The position numbers and the translations under genes are program-made. A stretch of DNA of 64,000 bases, taken from the NCBI GenBank assembly GCA_024234635.1, contig JACKNX010000013.1:1-64000 (forward strand), read 5' to 3'. Positions 1 through 12,900 of the stretch are shown here, piece by piece. The number at the start of each line of letters is the position of its first letter. Within the stretch, counting starts at the first letter, position 1. Source of the DNA: Pseudomonadales bacterium (GTDB taxonomy: Bacteria; Pseudomonadota; Gammaproteobacteria; Pseudomonadales; Azotimanducaceae). The notes under the pieces were generated by a model that was not told where the DNA came from, did not search any database, and worked only from the letters and a program-made list of their open reading frames with translations.

Positions 1-900
1 TGAGCACATCTTCCGCGACGGCCACATCAGTGGGCAGAGAACCGGTGTTGGTTGGATCGTCGTTGACGGCCGTGATGTCGACATTGACGGTGCCGAGGCT
101 GACGTTGCCACCACCGCCAGAACCGGTGTTGCCGTTGTCGTTGACGACGACGGTAATGGTGTCGACGTCATTGCCGTTGAGGTTGGCAGTGGCGTGCAGG
201 TACTGGATGTTGCTGGCGGTGTCCAGGAACGTGTTGAGGCTGGCCAGCGTACCGGTGAGGGTGAGTACGCCGCTGCCTGAGCCACCGACGGTAACCCCGC
301 CGCCAGAAGACGCCGAGAAGTTGCCCCCGGTGCTGGTGGTCAGCGTGACCGTGAGGTTGCCGCCGTTGTGGTCGACGTCGCTGAGATCGATGGCCGAGAG
401 GTCGATGTTGCTCGGCACGTCCTCGGTGACGGTGATATCGGTGGGCAGCGACCCGGCGTTGGTCGGGTCGTCGTTGACCGAGGCGACGGCGATATCCCGG
501 GTCTGCGTATTCGAGTCGGCGCCGCCGTCGTTGACGGTGAAGCTGATGGTGCGTGTGGTGGTGGATGTATCGTCCGACGTGTTGGTGTAAGTGATCGAAC
601 GCAGTGCCGCCTGATAGTTGGCCACGCTGGCCGTGCCGGACAGCGTCAGCGTGCCGGTGCCGGCAACCCAGGTGCCGGTGATGCCGTTCTGGTCGACGAA
701 TGCCAGTACGTCTTCGCCGCTCACGTAGTTGCCTGTGATCTGTATGACCGCGGATTCGAGGTTGATGTCGTCGGCATCGTCCAGCAATACGCTGGCGGTG
801 ACAGCGCTGGCGCCATCGTTCTCGGTGTAGGCCAGCGCCACGCCTTCCATGGCGGACATGGCCGGTGCCTGGTTTGCGGTCACCACCACGTTCTGCGCCA
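1..900 (-). repeat. Cadherin-like/VCBS-type repeats, partial
   Basis: The visible C-terminal part of the giant protein enters cadherin-like repeats. The segment GSLPTDITVTEDV encoded near 420-480 recurs as GSLPTDVAVAEDV at 1-60, a spacing of about 408 bp (136 residues), each copy preceded by an AVNDDPTN-type linker. Such repeats normally bind calcium at domain junctions and form extended stalks. The array continues beyond the left edge, so its copy number is unknown. Confidence 0.75.
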
Positions 901-3900
901 GTTCCGAGGTGGACGCGTACACCGGACCGGGAAGGATTTCCGTGGCGGTGGCCGTGATCACGTGTCCCGGTGTGGTGGGTGTGCTGTTCAGGAAGGCGAT
1001 CCCGCTCCAGTCACCGCTGCCGTCCGTGAGCACGGTGGTGGTGCCGAGGTAGACCCGCGCATCGCCGTGGTTGCTGCTGTTGGCGGTGGGCGCCGAATAG
1101 AAGTCGATGCGGTATTGCGTCGCCGGGGCACTATTGAGCGAGAACGCTATCGTCGTGCTGACACCGTTGGACGAGGCACCGTTCAGCACGGGAGTGTTCT
1201 GCAGGTTGTTCGGACCGCTGTCGCCATCCCCGCTGTCGTTGGCGGTGATGCCGTCGCTGCCGAGGTCGATGGCCTGATCGCTGTTGTTCCAGATCAGGTT
1301 CTGAAGGAAGGCGTTGTTGCTGCCCGCCAGCGCCGTGACCTGGATGCCATCGTCGCTGTGGTTGGCGATGCGGTTGCCTTCGCCAGCGCCGGTGCCGCCA
1401 ATGGTGTTGTCATGGGCGTCGGTACTGAGATAGACGCCGACGTAGGTGTTGCTCAGGTTCAGGGTGCCGGTGGCGTCCGTGCCGATGAAGTTGCCGAGCA
1501 CCTGGTTGCCGGAGGGTGCGCTGACGCCGTCACCGGAAATGAAGATGCCGGTGTCATGGTTCATGCCGATGGTGTTGCCGGCGTTGGCGGCACTGCCGCC
1601 GATGACGTTGCCCGTGGCGCCGCCGAACAGCGAGATGCCGAACTGCGCGTTGCCGCGATCCAGCGTGCCGCCGGCATCGGTACCCACGAGGTTGCCACGC
1701 ACGAGGTTGCCGGACGTACCGACATCCACGATCTCGATGCCGCCCCAGCCGTTGCCGGAGACGACGTTGCCTTCGAGCGCATCGCCACTGGCATTGAGAT
1801 CGGTGCCGATGACGTTGTTCGAAGCGCCGTCGCGGATGATGATGCCGCTGCCCGCGCCGCCGAGGATCGTGCTGCCATCCGCGCCCAGACCCACGAGGTT
1901 GCCCATCAGCGTGTTGCCGTTGCTGGCCTGTACGGTGATGCCTGCCGAGTCGTTGCCGGCGATGACGTTGCCGCCCGCACCGCGTGCGCCGCCGATGAGG
2001 TTGCCGGAGGCGCCGCCGTCGATCAGCACCCCATCGGTGGTGTTGCCGCGATCCAGCAGACCCGTCACATCCGTACCGATGTAGTTGCCGCTGACCAGGT
2101 TGCCGGTGGTGAGTGCGCCCGTGAGGATGACTCCGTAGGCGTTGCCGCTGATGATGTTGCGCGCAGCGCCTGTGCTGCCGCCAATCGTGTTGGCGGAGCC
2201 TTCGGTCAGCTGGATGCCGGCAACGCCGTTGCTGACAACGGTTGCCCCGTCCGCACCAAGTCCGATGATGTTGCCGAGGATGAGGTTGCCAGTGGATGCG
2301 GCGCCATAGATGCGAATGCCGTCGCTGTCATTGCCGGAGATGATGTTGCGATCGGCAGCATTGGTGCCGCCGATGATGTTGTCGGCCGCATCCGACAGGT
2401 AGATGCCGCTGAAGCCATTCCCGAAGTCCGTGACGCCGTCAGCGCCAAGACCGATCCAGTTGCCGGTCAGCGTATTACCGTCCGCGTCGATGACGATGCC
2501 ATAGTCGTCGAAGCCGCCGATGATCAGCCCCGTGATGGTGGAGCCGTCGCTGCCGGCGGCAAGCGTCAGACCGCTGCCGGCTACGCCAAGACTGCTGCCA
2601 TCGATCACCACCACCGGATTACCGGCGTAGTCCGGCTCCGATGTGCCGTCGATGACGATGGCGTCGGTGATGTCCGGCAGTGCCGTGCCGACAACCGTTA
2701 TCGTGTGCGGGCCGCCCCCCGCGATGTTGAAACGGATGACGTCCGCGCCGGTGCCGTTGGCCGTGTTGTTGGCGGCGGTGATGGCTTCGCGAAGCGATAT
2801 CCGGCCATCCGCGCCGCGATTGACGAGCAGCGTCGTGATGCTGGAGGTATCACCGTCCAGTACGTCCGCGACGGTATCCACTGTCAATATGCCCGCGCCA
2901 AGGAACGCCTGGCTGAATTCCGAGGTGCTGCCGAAACTGCCACCACCCAGGTCCACCGTCGCGGTTGCGGTGATGTGCGTGACGTCGCTTGCGGTCACGC
3001 CGATCAGCGTGGTGCTGAACGTTTCGTAGCCTGCGCCGCCGGCTGCAACGATGGTCATGCTGCCGATCAGTGTCTGGCCTTCGCCGAAGCCGGAGGCGTC
3101 CGTGCCGTCGGCATTGTCGAAGAACTCGATGCGGTAGATGCCAGCCGGCAGGTCGGCAGCGAAATCGATGTCGAGATTGGCGCCGTTCTGTACCACGCTG
3201 GTCAGTACCGGCGTGTTGAGGAGGTCGTTGGCGCCACCGTCCACGTCGTTGGCATCGTTTGCGGTGATGCCATCCACGCCGAGGTCGATGCCGATGCCGG
3301 CATTGCCGAAGATGGCGTTGCCGAGGATGGCGTGACCTGAGCCGGATACCACCGCGACACCGACACCGGTGCTGTTGGCGATGATGTTGCCTTCGCCCGC
3401 GGTTGCGCCGCCGATCCGGGTGAGCGCGCCAGCGTCGTAGATGTTCGCCGAGCCGTTGGCGAGTGCATTGAGCCCGGAGGCGTCTACACCGAGATAGTTG
3501 CCCTGGATGAGGGTGCCGGTGGCGGTCGCCGTGATATTGATGCCGCGGCTGGCGTTGCCGCCGATGACGTTGCGATCCGCGGCCGTGGTGCCGCCAATCA
3601 GCGTGTTGGCACCGCGAACGTCAATGCCGTACAACGTGTTCTGCTCGGCAGCCCCGGCGTCCACGCCGGCGGCGGTGAAACGACCGATCCAGTTGCCGGT
3701 AATCGTGTTGTTGTCCGAACCGTTCGCCACCACGATGCCACTGCCGGTGAAGTCGCGGATGATGAGACCGCGGATGGTACTGCCGTCCGCGTTGGCGCCG
3801 AGCGTCAGCGCGTCGTTCACGAAACTGTTGTTGCCGTCCAGCAGGATGATGGGGGTTCCGGCGAAGTCAGTATCCGTGGTGCCATCGATGATGACGGCGT

Positions 3901-6900
3901 CGGTGATCTGTGGCAGGGCGCTGGTTACGGCGATGCGATGGGCCCCGGCGACCAGCGCATCGGGAATTTCGAACTGGATGACGTCCGGCGTGCCACCGTT
4001 GGCGGAGTTGTTGGTGGCAAGGATTGCTTCCCGCAGCGAGATCTTCCCGTCCGCCCCCTTGTCCAGCAGCAGGGCGGCAATGGATGACGTATCACCGTCG
4101 GCTACGTCGCTGACCGTGTCCACGACAACCACGCCTTCGCTCACGACCACGAAGTTGGCGCTGTACTCCGAGGTTTCCGCGTAGGCTGCCTGGGCATCCA
4201 CGCCGACCTGCGCCGGGTTTTCGATGCGGGTGGTCGTGGTGGTCACCCGGTCACCGATGAGGACGCCACCGCTGGCCAGCGTGACGCCGGTAAACGTCGC
4301 GGTGCCCGTGCCATCGGTGGTCACGGTGGTGAAACCGAGGTAGATGTTGCCACCGCCGTAGTCCGGCGATTCCTGGTCGCCGTCCGGGATACCGTAGAAC
4401 TCGATACGGTACTGCGTACCGGTCCTGTCGGTCTGCAGCGTGCCGTTCAGGGTTAGGGTGCCGCCTACAAGATTGGCCCGGGTGATGACGGGCGTGTTCA
4501 CGAGATCGTTCGGTCCTGCATCACCGTCGCCTGGATCGTTCAGCGTCGGGCCATCGTCGTTCAGGTCGATTTCCCTGCCGGTGTTGGAAAACACCTGGTT
4601 GCCGATGAACGTGTTGCCGCGGGTGGTCGGGTCCGTGACCTTGATGCCGTCGTTGGTGTTGTAGGCGATGAGGTTGCCTTCTCCCGCGTTCTCGCCGCCG
4701 ATCAGGTTGTCCGAGGCTCCGTTGCTCAGCTTGATGCCGGGGCCAGCATTGCCGAGTGCGCTACTGCCGCTGGCATCGGTGCCGATGTAATTGCCCTGGA
4801 CAATATTCCCGAAGGTGTTGCCGAGCGAAATGCCGAAACCGTCGTTGCCGGAGATGACGTTGCGATCGGCGACCAGCGGACCACCGATGACGGTACCTGT
4901 CGCGCCGCCGTGAACATAGAGTCCGTGGTTGCCGTTACCGAGATCCAGGGTACCCGTGAAGTCCGTACCAATGTAGTTGCCGGTGATGGCGACGTTGTCC
5001 ACGCCCTGCACGTCGATACCGTAGTCGGTGAACCGGTTGATCACCATGCCTGAGATGCGACTGCCGTCGCTGCCGGTTGCAAAGGTGATGCCGGTGACGC
5101 CGGCGCCCGCACCGAGGCCGCTCAACATGATTACCGGTGTGCCGGCGAAGTCGGGTTCCGTGGTGCCGTCGATGACCAGCGCCTCGGTGATGTCGGGCAG
5201 GGCGCTCAGCAGGTTGATGCTGTGGGGGCCAGCGCCGGCAATGTTGAAATGGATCGCGTCCGGATTGCCCCCTGTGTTGGCGGTATTGTTGGTGGCAATG
5301 ATCGCTTCGCGAAGGGAGATCTTGCCGTCCGCGCCTTTGTCGCCCAGCAGGGCGGCGATGGAGGAGGTGTCACCGTCGCTGGTATCGCTGGTGGTATCCA
5401 CGACCAGCAGCCCGGCAACGGTGGCGGTGACATTCGCGGCCATTTCCGAGGTATCGCCCCAGGTGCCACCCCCGAGGTCGACGGTTGCGGTGGCTGTTAC
5501 CTGGTGGCCCGCCGTCACGGCGACACCAACGAGTGTCGCGTTGATGGTGGCATTGCCCGCACCGTTTGTGCTGACGGTAGCAAAGCCCAGGTAGGTGGCA
5601 GCTTCGCCGTAACCCGATGCGTCGCCCGTGGGCGAGCTGAAAAATTCGACGCGGTAGGTGGTCGACGCTACGCCGTTCAGCGTACCGGTTATCTGGGTAT
5701 CGCCGGCGACCACAATGGCGCTTGTGAGCACCGGGTAGTTCTGCAGGTTGTTGGCACCGGTGTCACTGTCCCCGAGGTCGTTGGCGGTGACACCGTCCGG
5801 CTCCAGGTCGATGGCCTGACCGGTGTTGTCGTGAATGCTGTTGCCGAGGATGCTCTGGCCGGCGGCCGTCGGTGCCACCGTGATGCCGTCGTTGGTGTTG
5901 TAGGCGATCGTGTTGCCTTCGCCCATGTTCGTGCCGCCGATCCGCGTTCCAGTCGGGCTATTGACGATCATGATACCGGTCACCGCGTTCCCGAGCGGAC
6001 CGGTACCCGAGGCATCGGTGCCGATCAGGTTGCCCTGCACGAACGTGTTGCTGCCGCCCTGGATACCGATCCCTGCCGAGCCGTTGCCGCTGATCAGGTT
6101 GCCCGTACCGATGCCGCCAATGACGGTGCCGTTGCCGGCCTGGATCTCGATGCCCTCCTGCGCAAAGCCCAGGCTCGCCGTGCCGGCCGCGTTGGTGCCG
6201 ATGTAGTTGTTCAGGATCTGCGTGCCGCTCGCGTTGACGATGCGTATACCGTCGGTGCTGGCACCGGCGATGACGTTCCGCGATGCGGCGGTGGGACCAC
6301 CGATGGTGTTGTTCGTGGTGCCGGAATCGAGCTGGATGGCCGCGCTGATATTGGCCAGTGCCGCGGTGCCGGCACTGTTGGTGCCGATGTAGTTGCCGGC
6401 GATGGTGTTGGTGTTGGTGCCGGCGCCGGAAAGTATGACGCCGGTACCGTTTGCGCTCAGCACGTTGCGATGGGCGGCAGTGGTGCCGCCGATGGTGTTG
6501 CCGCTGCTGCCGTTGATGAGCGCCACACCGGCATTGACGTTGCCGAAGGCCGTGGTGCCGTCCGTGCCGATGAGGTTGCCGCTCACGGTGATGTTGGTGG
6601 AGCCGTCGATGTTGATGCCGTTCAGGCCGTTGCCGGCAATGACGTTGGCTGCCGCGGCATCGGTGCCGCCAATGGTGTTTGTGGTGGTATTGAGTACATA
6701 GATCCCGTTGACGGTGTTACCCACGACAGCGGTACGCGCGGCGTTCAGGCCGATGGTGTTGCCGGCCACTGCGGTGTTGACCACGCCATCGCGAATCTCG
6801 ATGCCGTCGCCGCCATTGCCGCTGATGACGTTGCCGAGGCCTGCCGTGGTGCCGCCGATCACCGTGCCGGAGAGCGCGCCGGCCGATTCCAGGCGAATAC

Positions 6901-9900
6901 CGTCGCCGCTGTTGCCGATGGCGGCGGTGCCGGCGGCGTTCAGTCCGATGAGATTGTTCTGCACGACGTTGTCGTCAGTACCGGTGTCGACGATGCGGAT
7001 GCCGTACTGGTCATTGCCGGCGATGACGTTGCGCCCGGCGCCGCTCTGGCCGATGGTATTGGCGGTGGCGCCCTGGGCGATGGCCGCACCGACGAAGGCG
7101 TTGCCAAGATCCGCCGTGCCTGCCGCATTGACACCGATGTAGTTGCCGATGACCACGTTGCCCGTGGTGCCGACGCCGACGATGTTGATACCGTTCGTGT
7201 TGTTGCCCGAGATGACGTTCCGCTGCGTCGCCGTGGTACCGCCAATCGTGTTGTTGGTGGCGGCGTTGCCTATCGCGATGCCATGCGACTGGTTGCCGAG
7301 GTCGATGGCACCCGAGACGTCGGTGCCGAGGTAGTTGCCTTCGAGGATGTTGTTGCTGCTGGCATCGATGGCGATACCGCTCAGCTGAAAGCGGTTGATG
7401 ACCAGTCCGCGCAGCGTGGAGCCACTGCTGCCCGCGCCGCTGAGATGCAGGCCATCGGTGGCGCCGGCGCTGGTGCCGTTCAGCTCGATGATCGGCGTAC
7501 CGGCAAAGTCGGGTTCGCTCGTGCCGTCGATGATGACGGCGTCGGTGATCGTCGGCAGCGCACTTGCGATGTTGATCGTATGGGGACCGGCACCTGCGAT
7601 ATTGAAATGGATGATGTCCGGACCGCTGCCGTTGACCGTGTTGTTGGTGGCCAGTATGGCCTCGCGCAGCGAGATCTTGCCGTCCGCGCCCATGTCATCC
7701 AGCAGCGCGGAGAGGCTGGACGTATTACCGTCCGCCGCATCGCTTGCGGTCGTGACGACGACCAGGTTCTGCGTATCGTCGTCGGTGTTGGTGACGGCGA
7801 CATCCGCAGCATCGAGGCCGTTGTAGTTGGCGTCGGCGCTGGCTGCCGCGCCGGTGATGATGTGGTAAACGACATCGCCATCATCCAGCGTATCGTCCAC
7901 ACCGGTGATGGTGACGATCTGCGGCGTGGCCCAGTTGCCGGGGGTGAACGTCAGAAGGCTGGTGGACGGGGTACCTTCACCCGTATCGCTGGAGCCGATG
8001 GCAATGGTTACGTCGGCGGTTGGCGCGCTGTCGAGCACGACACTGAACTGCGCGGTACCGCCCGCCTCGGTGGTGGTGAGTCCTGAAACGGGCGTGACGG
8101 TGATACCGCCGACGCCGAGGCTCAGGTGAACGATGTACGTGTCGATGTCGGCGGTGTATGCGCGCACGGGCGTACCCCAGGTGGTGTTGCCGGAACCCGT
8201 GAGGTACACGTTGCTGGCATCATCGACGGCAACCCACGTGCCGAGCTCGTTCCCCCCACCACCGAGGAAAGTTGTCCAGGCGAGGTTGCCGTTCGTGTCA
8301 TAGGCGGCGGCGAAGCCGTCGCTGCCGCCACTGTACGGTCGTATGGGGGAGCCCCAGCTGCTGGTCGAATACCCCGTGATTACGGCATTGCCGCTGCTGT
8401 CGACATCAATACCCGCGCCATACTCCGCACCGGTGCCGCCCGTAAAACTGTTCCACTGCAGAACCCCGCTGGTATCCAGTTTGATCAGCTGGGCATCGCT
8501 GATGCCGCCGTGGTAAGCCTCGATCGGCGCGCCCCAGGTGGCCGAGCCGCTTGCGGAAAGGTACACATTGCCGGCATCGTCCACGGCCACGCCTTTGCCG
8601 GTATCGGAGCCGGTGCCGCCGAGAAAGGTGTTCCAGCTCAACGTTCCGCTGCCGGACAGTTTCGCGGCAAAGATATCGGTGCCGGCCGTGTAGGGGCGAA
8701 CGGGCGTTCCCCAGCTTGCCCCCGAATAGCCGGTTACATAGACGTTGCTGCCGGCATCGACGTCGATGGAGGAACCGGATTCGGCGTTGGCACTGCCGAG
8801 GAACGTGTTCCACTGCAGCACGCCGTTGGTATCAAGTCTGGCGGCCCAGGCATCGGTGTTGCCGGTGTAGGTGCGCACCGGGCTACCCCACGTGCTGGAA
8901 CTGGTGCCGCTGACGAACAAGTTGCCAGCGGCGTCCACCGCCACGTCGGAGCCGTCGTCGGTGCCGGCGCCACCGAGGAAGGTATTCCACTGCAGCACGC
9001 CGCTGTCGTTCAGCTTGGCGACAAACGTATCGGTACCGCCGCTGTGAGCGCGAACCGGCGTACCCCAGGAACTGGCGCTCCTGCCAACCACGTAGAGGTT
9101 GCCGGCTGCGTCACGACCGATGTTCCACCCGTCATCGCTGCCTGCGTTGCCGAGGAACGTCACCCAGTCCAGGTTGCCGGCGGCGTCGTATTTGGCGACG
9201 AAGGCATCGGTGCTGCCGGTGAATGCGCGTACGGGTGAGCCCCACGACGCGGCGCTGTTGCCCGCGATGTAGGTGTTGCCCGCATCGTCGACGACGATAC
9301 CGAAGCCGTTGTCCGCGCCGGAACCGCCCGCAAAGGTATTCCAGGTGAGGTCCGGCACCACCGTGCCTTCGAATGCACCGATGTCCGCGGCGCCGGCGAC
9401 ACGCGCTTCGCCACGTTGATCGATACCCAGAACGGACGTCGTGGCCGCATCCACGGCCGGGCTGAGCGCCAGCAGGGCATGGGTGAACGTCGGGCCACCA
9501 TAGTTGGCCAGTGGCGCCAGCAGTGGGTCTGTATTCTGCAGGTCACTACCGGTCCAGCCGCTGCTGCCACTGGTGTCGCCGATGATGTTGTGGCCGCCAC
9601 TCGAGATGGAGCCGGACACGTCGGGGCCGCTGGACGCCGAGTTATCGGCAACGATCGAGTCCGCGAGGCTGACTGAGCCACCCTGGCGGAAGAGGCCGCC
9701 ACCCGTGGCGGCGCTGTTGTCGGCAATGGTGACATGCTGGAGTGTGGCGCTGTTGGCCAGGTACAGACCGCCGCCCTCAGATGTGCTGACGTTGGCCGAA
9801 ATCGTCGAGTTGATCAGGGTCAGGCTGGAGGTGCCGTCCTTGGACTGGATGCCGGCGGCGGTGTCGCCCGTATTGTGATCAAACAGCGATCCCTGGATGA

Positions 9901-12900
9901 ACGCCGTACCGACGTTTTCCAGACCGCCCCCTTCGCTGGCGCTGTTGCCGGTAACCCGGGAGTCGACCATCCACAGGGTTCCGGAGCTCGCTAGTCCGCC
10001 ACCCGCCGCGCCGGAATCGTTGTTCGTTATCTTGACGCGATCGGCCACCAGGGTTGTCGCGGTGTTGATGAAAAGGCCGGCACCATCCTGGCCGGTGCTG
10101 CCGCCGGTGACGGTGATGCCGCCGAGGCTCAACACCGTGCTGGCGTTGCGGACATCGAACACGCGGTCGAGACTGTTGCCGTCGATGGTGACGCTGCCGG
10201 GGTCGGTGCCGACGATGGTGAGCGACTGCAGGACGTCCAGGTCGCCGGTCGATGCGGCGTTTTCTCCCGTGCCGGCGCGAGTAAGCGTGTAATTGCCTGC
10301 TGCCAGGAAGATGCCGTCCGCGCCTGCGGTGTTGTTGGTGGCGATGATCGCCTCACGCAGGGAGATCTTGCCATCCACGCCGCGGCTGGCCAGCAGGTTT
10401 GCGATGGAACTGGTGTTGCCGTCGAGTACGTCATCGGTCGTATCCACGACAAGCGCGCCGGTTGCTGCCACCGCCGCACTGAATTCGGAGGTGTCGCCGG
10501 TTGCCAGATTGGTGGCGGTGGCGGTGATGGTGGCGCCGGCTGTTACGCTGGCGCTGAACGTGGTGACAAACGTGGCGTTGCCGTTGCCGTCGGTGACCAG
10601 CGTGCGATAGCCGAGGTAGGTTTCTCCCTGGTTCCCCGCGCCATCGTTGGCGTAGAACTCGATGCGCAGCGTGGTATTCGCCGTAGTGTTGATGCCGCCG
10701 GTGACCGCGACCGTGGCCGACGAATCGGTGAATGCGCCTGTCAGTACCGGAAAGTTCTGCAGGTTGTTGGCGCCGGTGTCGGCATCACCGGCGTCGTTGG
10801 CGGTGACGCCAGGGGTGCCCAGGTCGATGCCGAGATTGCCGTTGCCGTAGATCGAGTTGCCGAGGAAAGAGTAACCACCCGTCGTGGACCCCACCGATAT
10901 GCCGTCTCCGGAGTAGTTGGCAATGACGTTGGCTGAGCCGGCGTCCGTTCCACCGACCAGGGCCGACGTGGCGGCGCCGATGTAGATGGCGTTGCCACTA
11001 CCGCCGAGATCGTCGCCAACCGGGTTGGTGCCGATGTAGTTTCCCGCAACGGTCGCGTCCGCCCCGGTGCTGAGCACGATGCCATTGGCCGACATGCCAC
11101 CGATGATGTTTGCCGCGCCGGGATCGGTACCGCCAATGAGGGCATTGGTCGTATCGAACAGCATGATGCCGGTCTGACCGCCAGCGATAACCTGATTGCC
11201 GTCGCTGTTGACGCCGATGTAGTTCCCCTGGATGACAGGACTCGTGGCACCGAGGTTGATCTCGATCTGCCGGTTGCCGTTTGCCGCGATGACGTTGCGG
11301 TCCGCCACCGTGGTGCCACCGATCCGCAGGTTGGCGACGTTGTTGACGTTGATGCCGTTTATCGTGTTGCCCTGGGCGATCGAGCCCGTCACGTCGGTGC
11401 CGATGTAGTTGCCGGCGATGACAACGTTGTCGGCGCCGGTGGAAACCAGGATCCCCTGTCCCGTGAACCGGTTGATGACCAGGCCACGGATCTCGGTGCC
11501 GTCGGCGGTTCCCGAGAGGGTGAGGCCGGCGCCTGTCGTGCCTGTCCCGTCCAGTTCGATGATGGGGGAACCGGCGAAGCGCGGATCGGAGGTGCCGTCG
11601 ATCACGACAGCGCCGGTGATGGTAGGCAGAGCGGAGGCCACGTTGATGGTGTGAGCGCCGTTCACCGTTGGCGTCGACAGGTTGAAGTAGATGTAGTCCG
11701 CGCCAGCTGTGGCATTGGTGGCGGCGATGGCTTCACGCAGGGAGATCACGCCGTCCGCGCCGCGATTGGACCGCAGGGCGGCAATTGACGTGGTTGTGCC
11801 GTCGGCGACGTCGCTGGTGGTGTCGACGACCAGTATGTTGGCGCTTGCGGTGGCCGTGACGTTCGCCGCGAATTCGGAAGTGCTGCCGTAGTTGCCACCG
11901 CCGAGATCCACGGTGGCGGTTGCGGTGACCTTGTCGCCACTGTTCATCCAGGCGGCCAGGTTGGCATTGATGGTGGCATTGCCCGAGCCGTTGGTGGTGA
12001 CGGTCGTTGCACCGAGAAAGCGACGGGCGTCCCCATGGCCGCTGGGATTGGCCGTAGCGGAATCCGCGAAAAACTCGATGCGGAATGTCGTGCCGGCGGT
12101 GGCGTTCAGCGAGCCTGTTACATTCGTGCCGGACGTCGTGACGGATGCGGTGCTGAGTACGGGGTAGTTCTGCAGCGCGTTGGGTCCGGTATCGCCATCG
12201 CCGACGTCGTTGGCGGTCGTCTCGTATCCGTCCTCCGTGCCGCCGCGCAGGTTGATGCCGAGAAAGCCGGATCCCGGCGCGTAAATTGTGTTGCCGAGAA
12301 GGGCGTTGTTGATGCCGGCAGTGGCTTCAAGACCAATGCCGGGCAGTCCGGTGTTGGCGATGATGTTGCCCTGGCCCGCGTCGGCGCCACCGATGAGGTT
12401 GCCGTGGGCACCGGCGTACAAATAGATGCCCAGCCCCGTGTTGCCCAGCGCACCGCTGCCACTGGCGGTCGTGCCGACGTAGTTTCCCTGTATGCGGTTG
12501 CCTGTCGTGGTTGCGCCATACAACTCGATGCCCTGGCCGGAATTCCCCGAAATGATGTTACGGCCCTCGGCCGTACCGTCGCCGATGATGTTGCCGGAAG
12601 CACTGTCGATATCAAGGCCGGTGGACGTGTTGCCGATTGCTGAAGTACCGAGCGCATTCGTGCCAATGCGATTGCCGAGTACCTGAGTATTCGTGGTGCT
12701 GCTGGTCAGTGATACGCCGACGTTGTTGCCGGAGATCACGTTCCCTGCGCCTGAGGCGGTACCGCCGAGAGTGTTTCCGTTGCTGTTCTGGATCAGCACC
12801 CCGTACCAGGTGTTCGGCAGGGCGGCGGTGCCCGTGGCATTGGTGCCGATGTAGTTTCCCTGGATGATATTGTTGTCCGACGCCCCACCAACATAGATGC

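Noticed and set aside
368..3340. A 990-codon plus-strand open frame, and a similar 954-codon one at 5222-8086
   Set aside because: Both are antisense to the giant gene. Their products are Val/Ala/Gly/Asp-rich without domains, as expected when GC-rich repeats of GNTIGG-type codons are read backwards; the minus strand gives clear beta-helix and propeller motifs.
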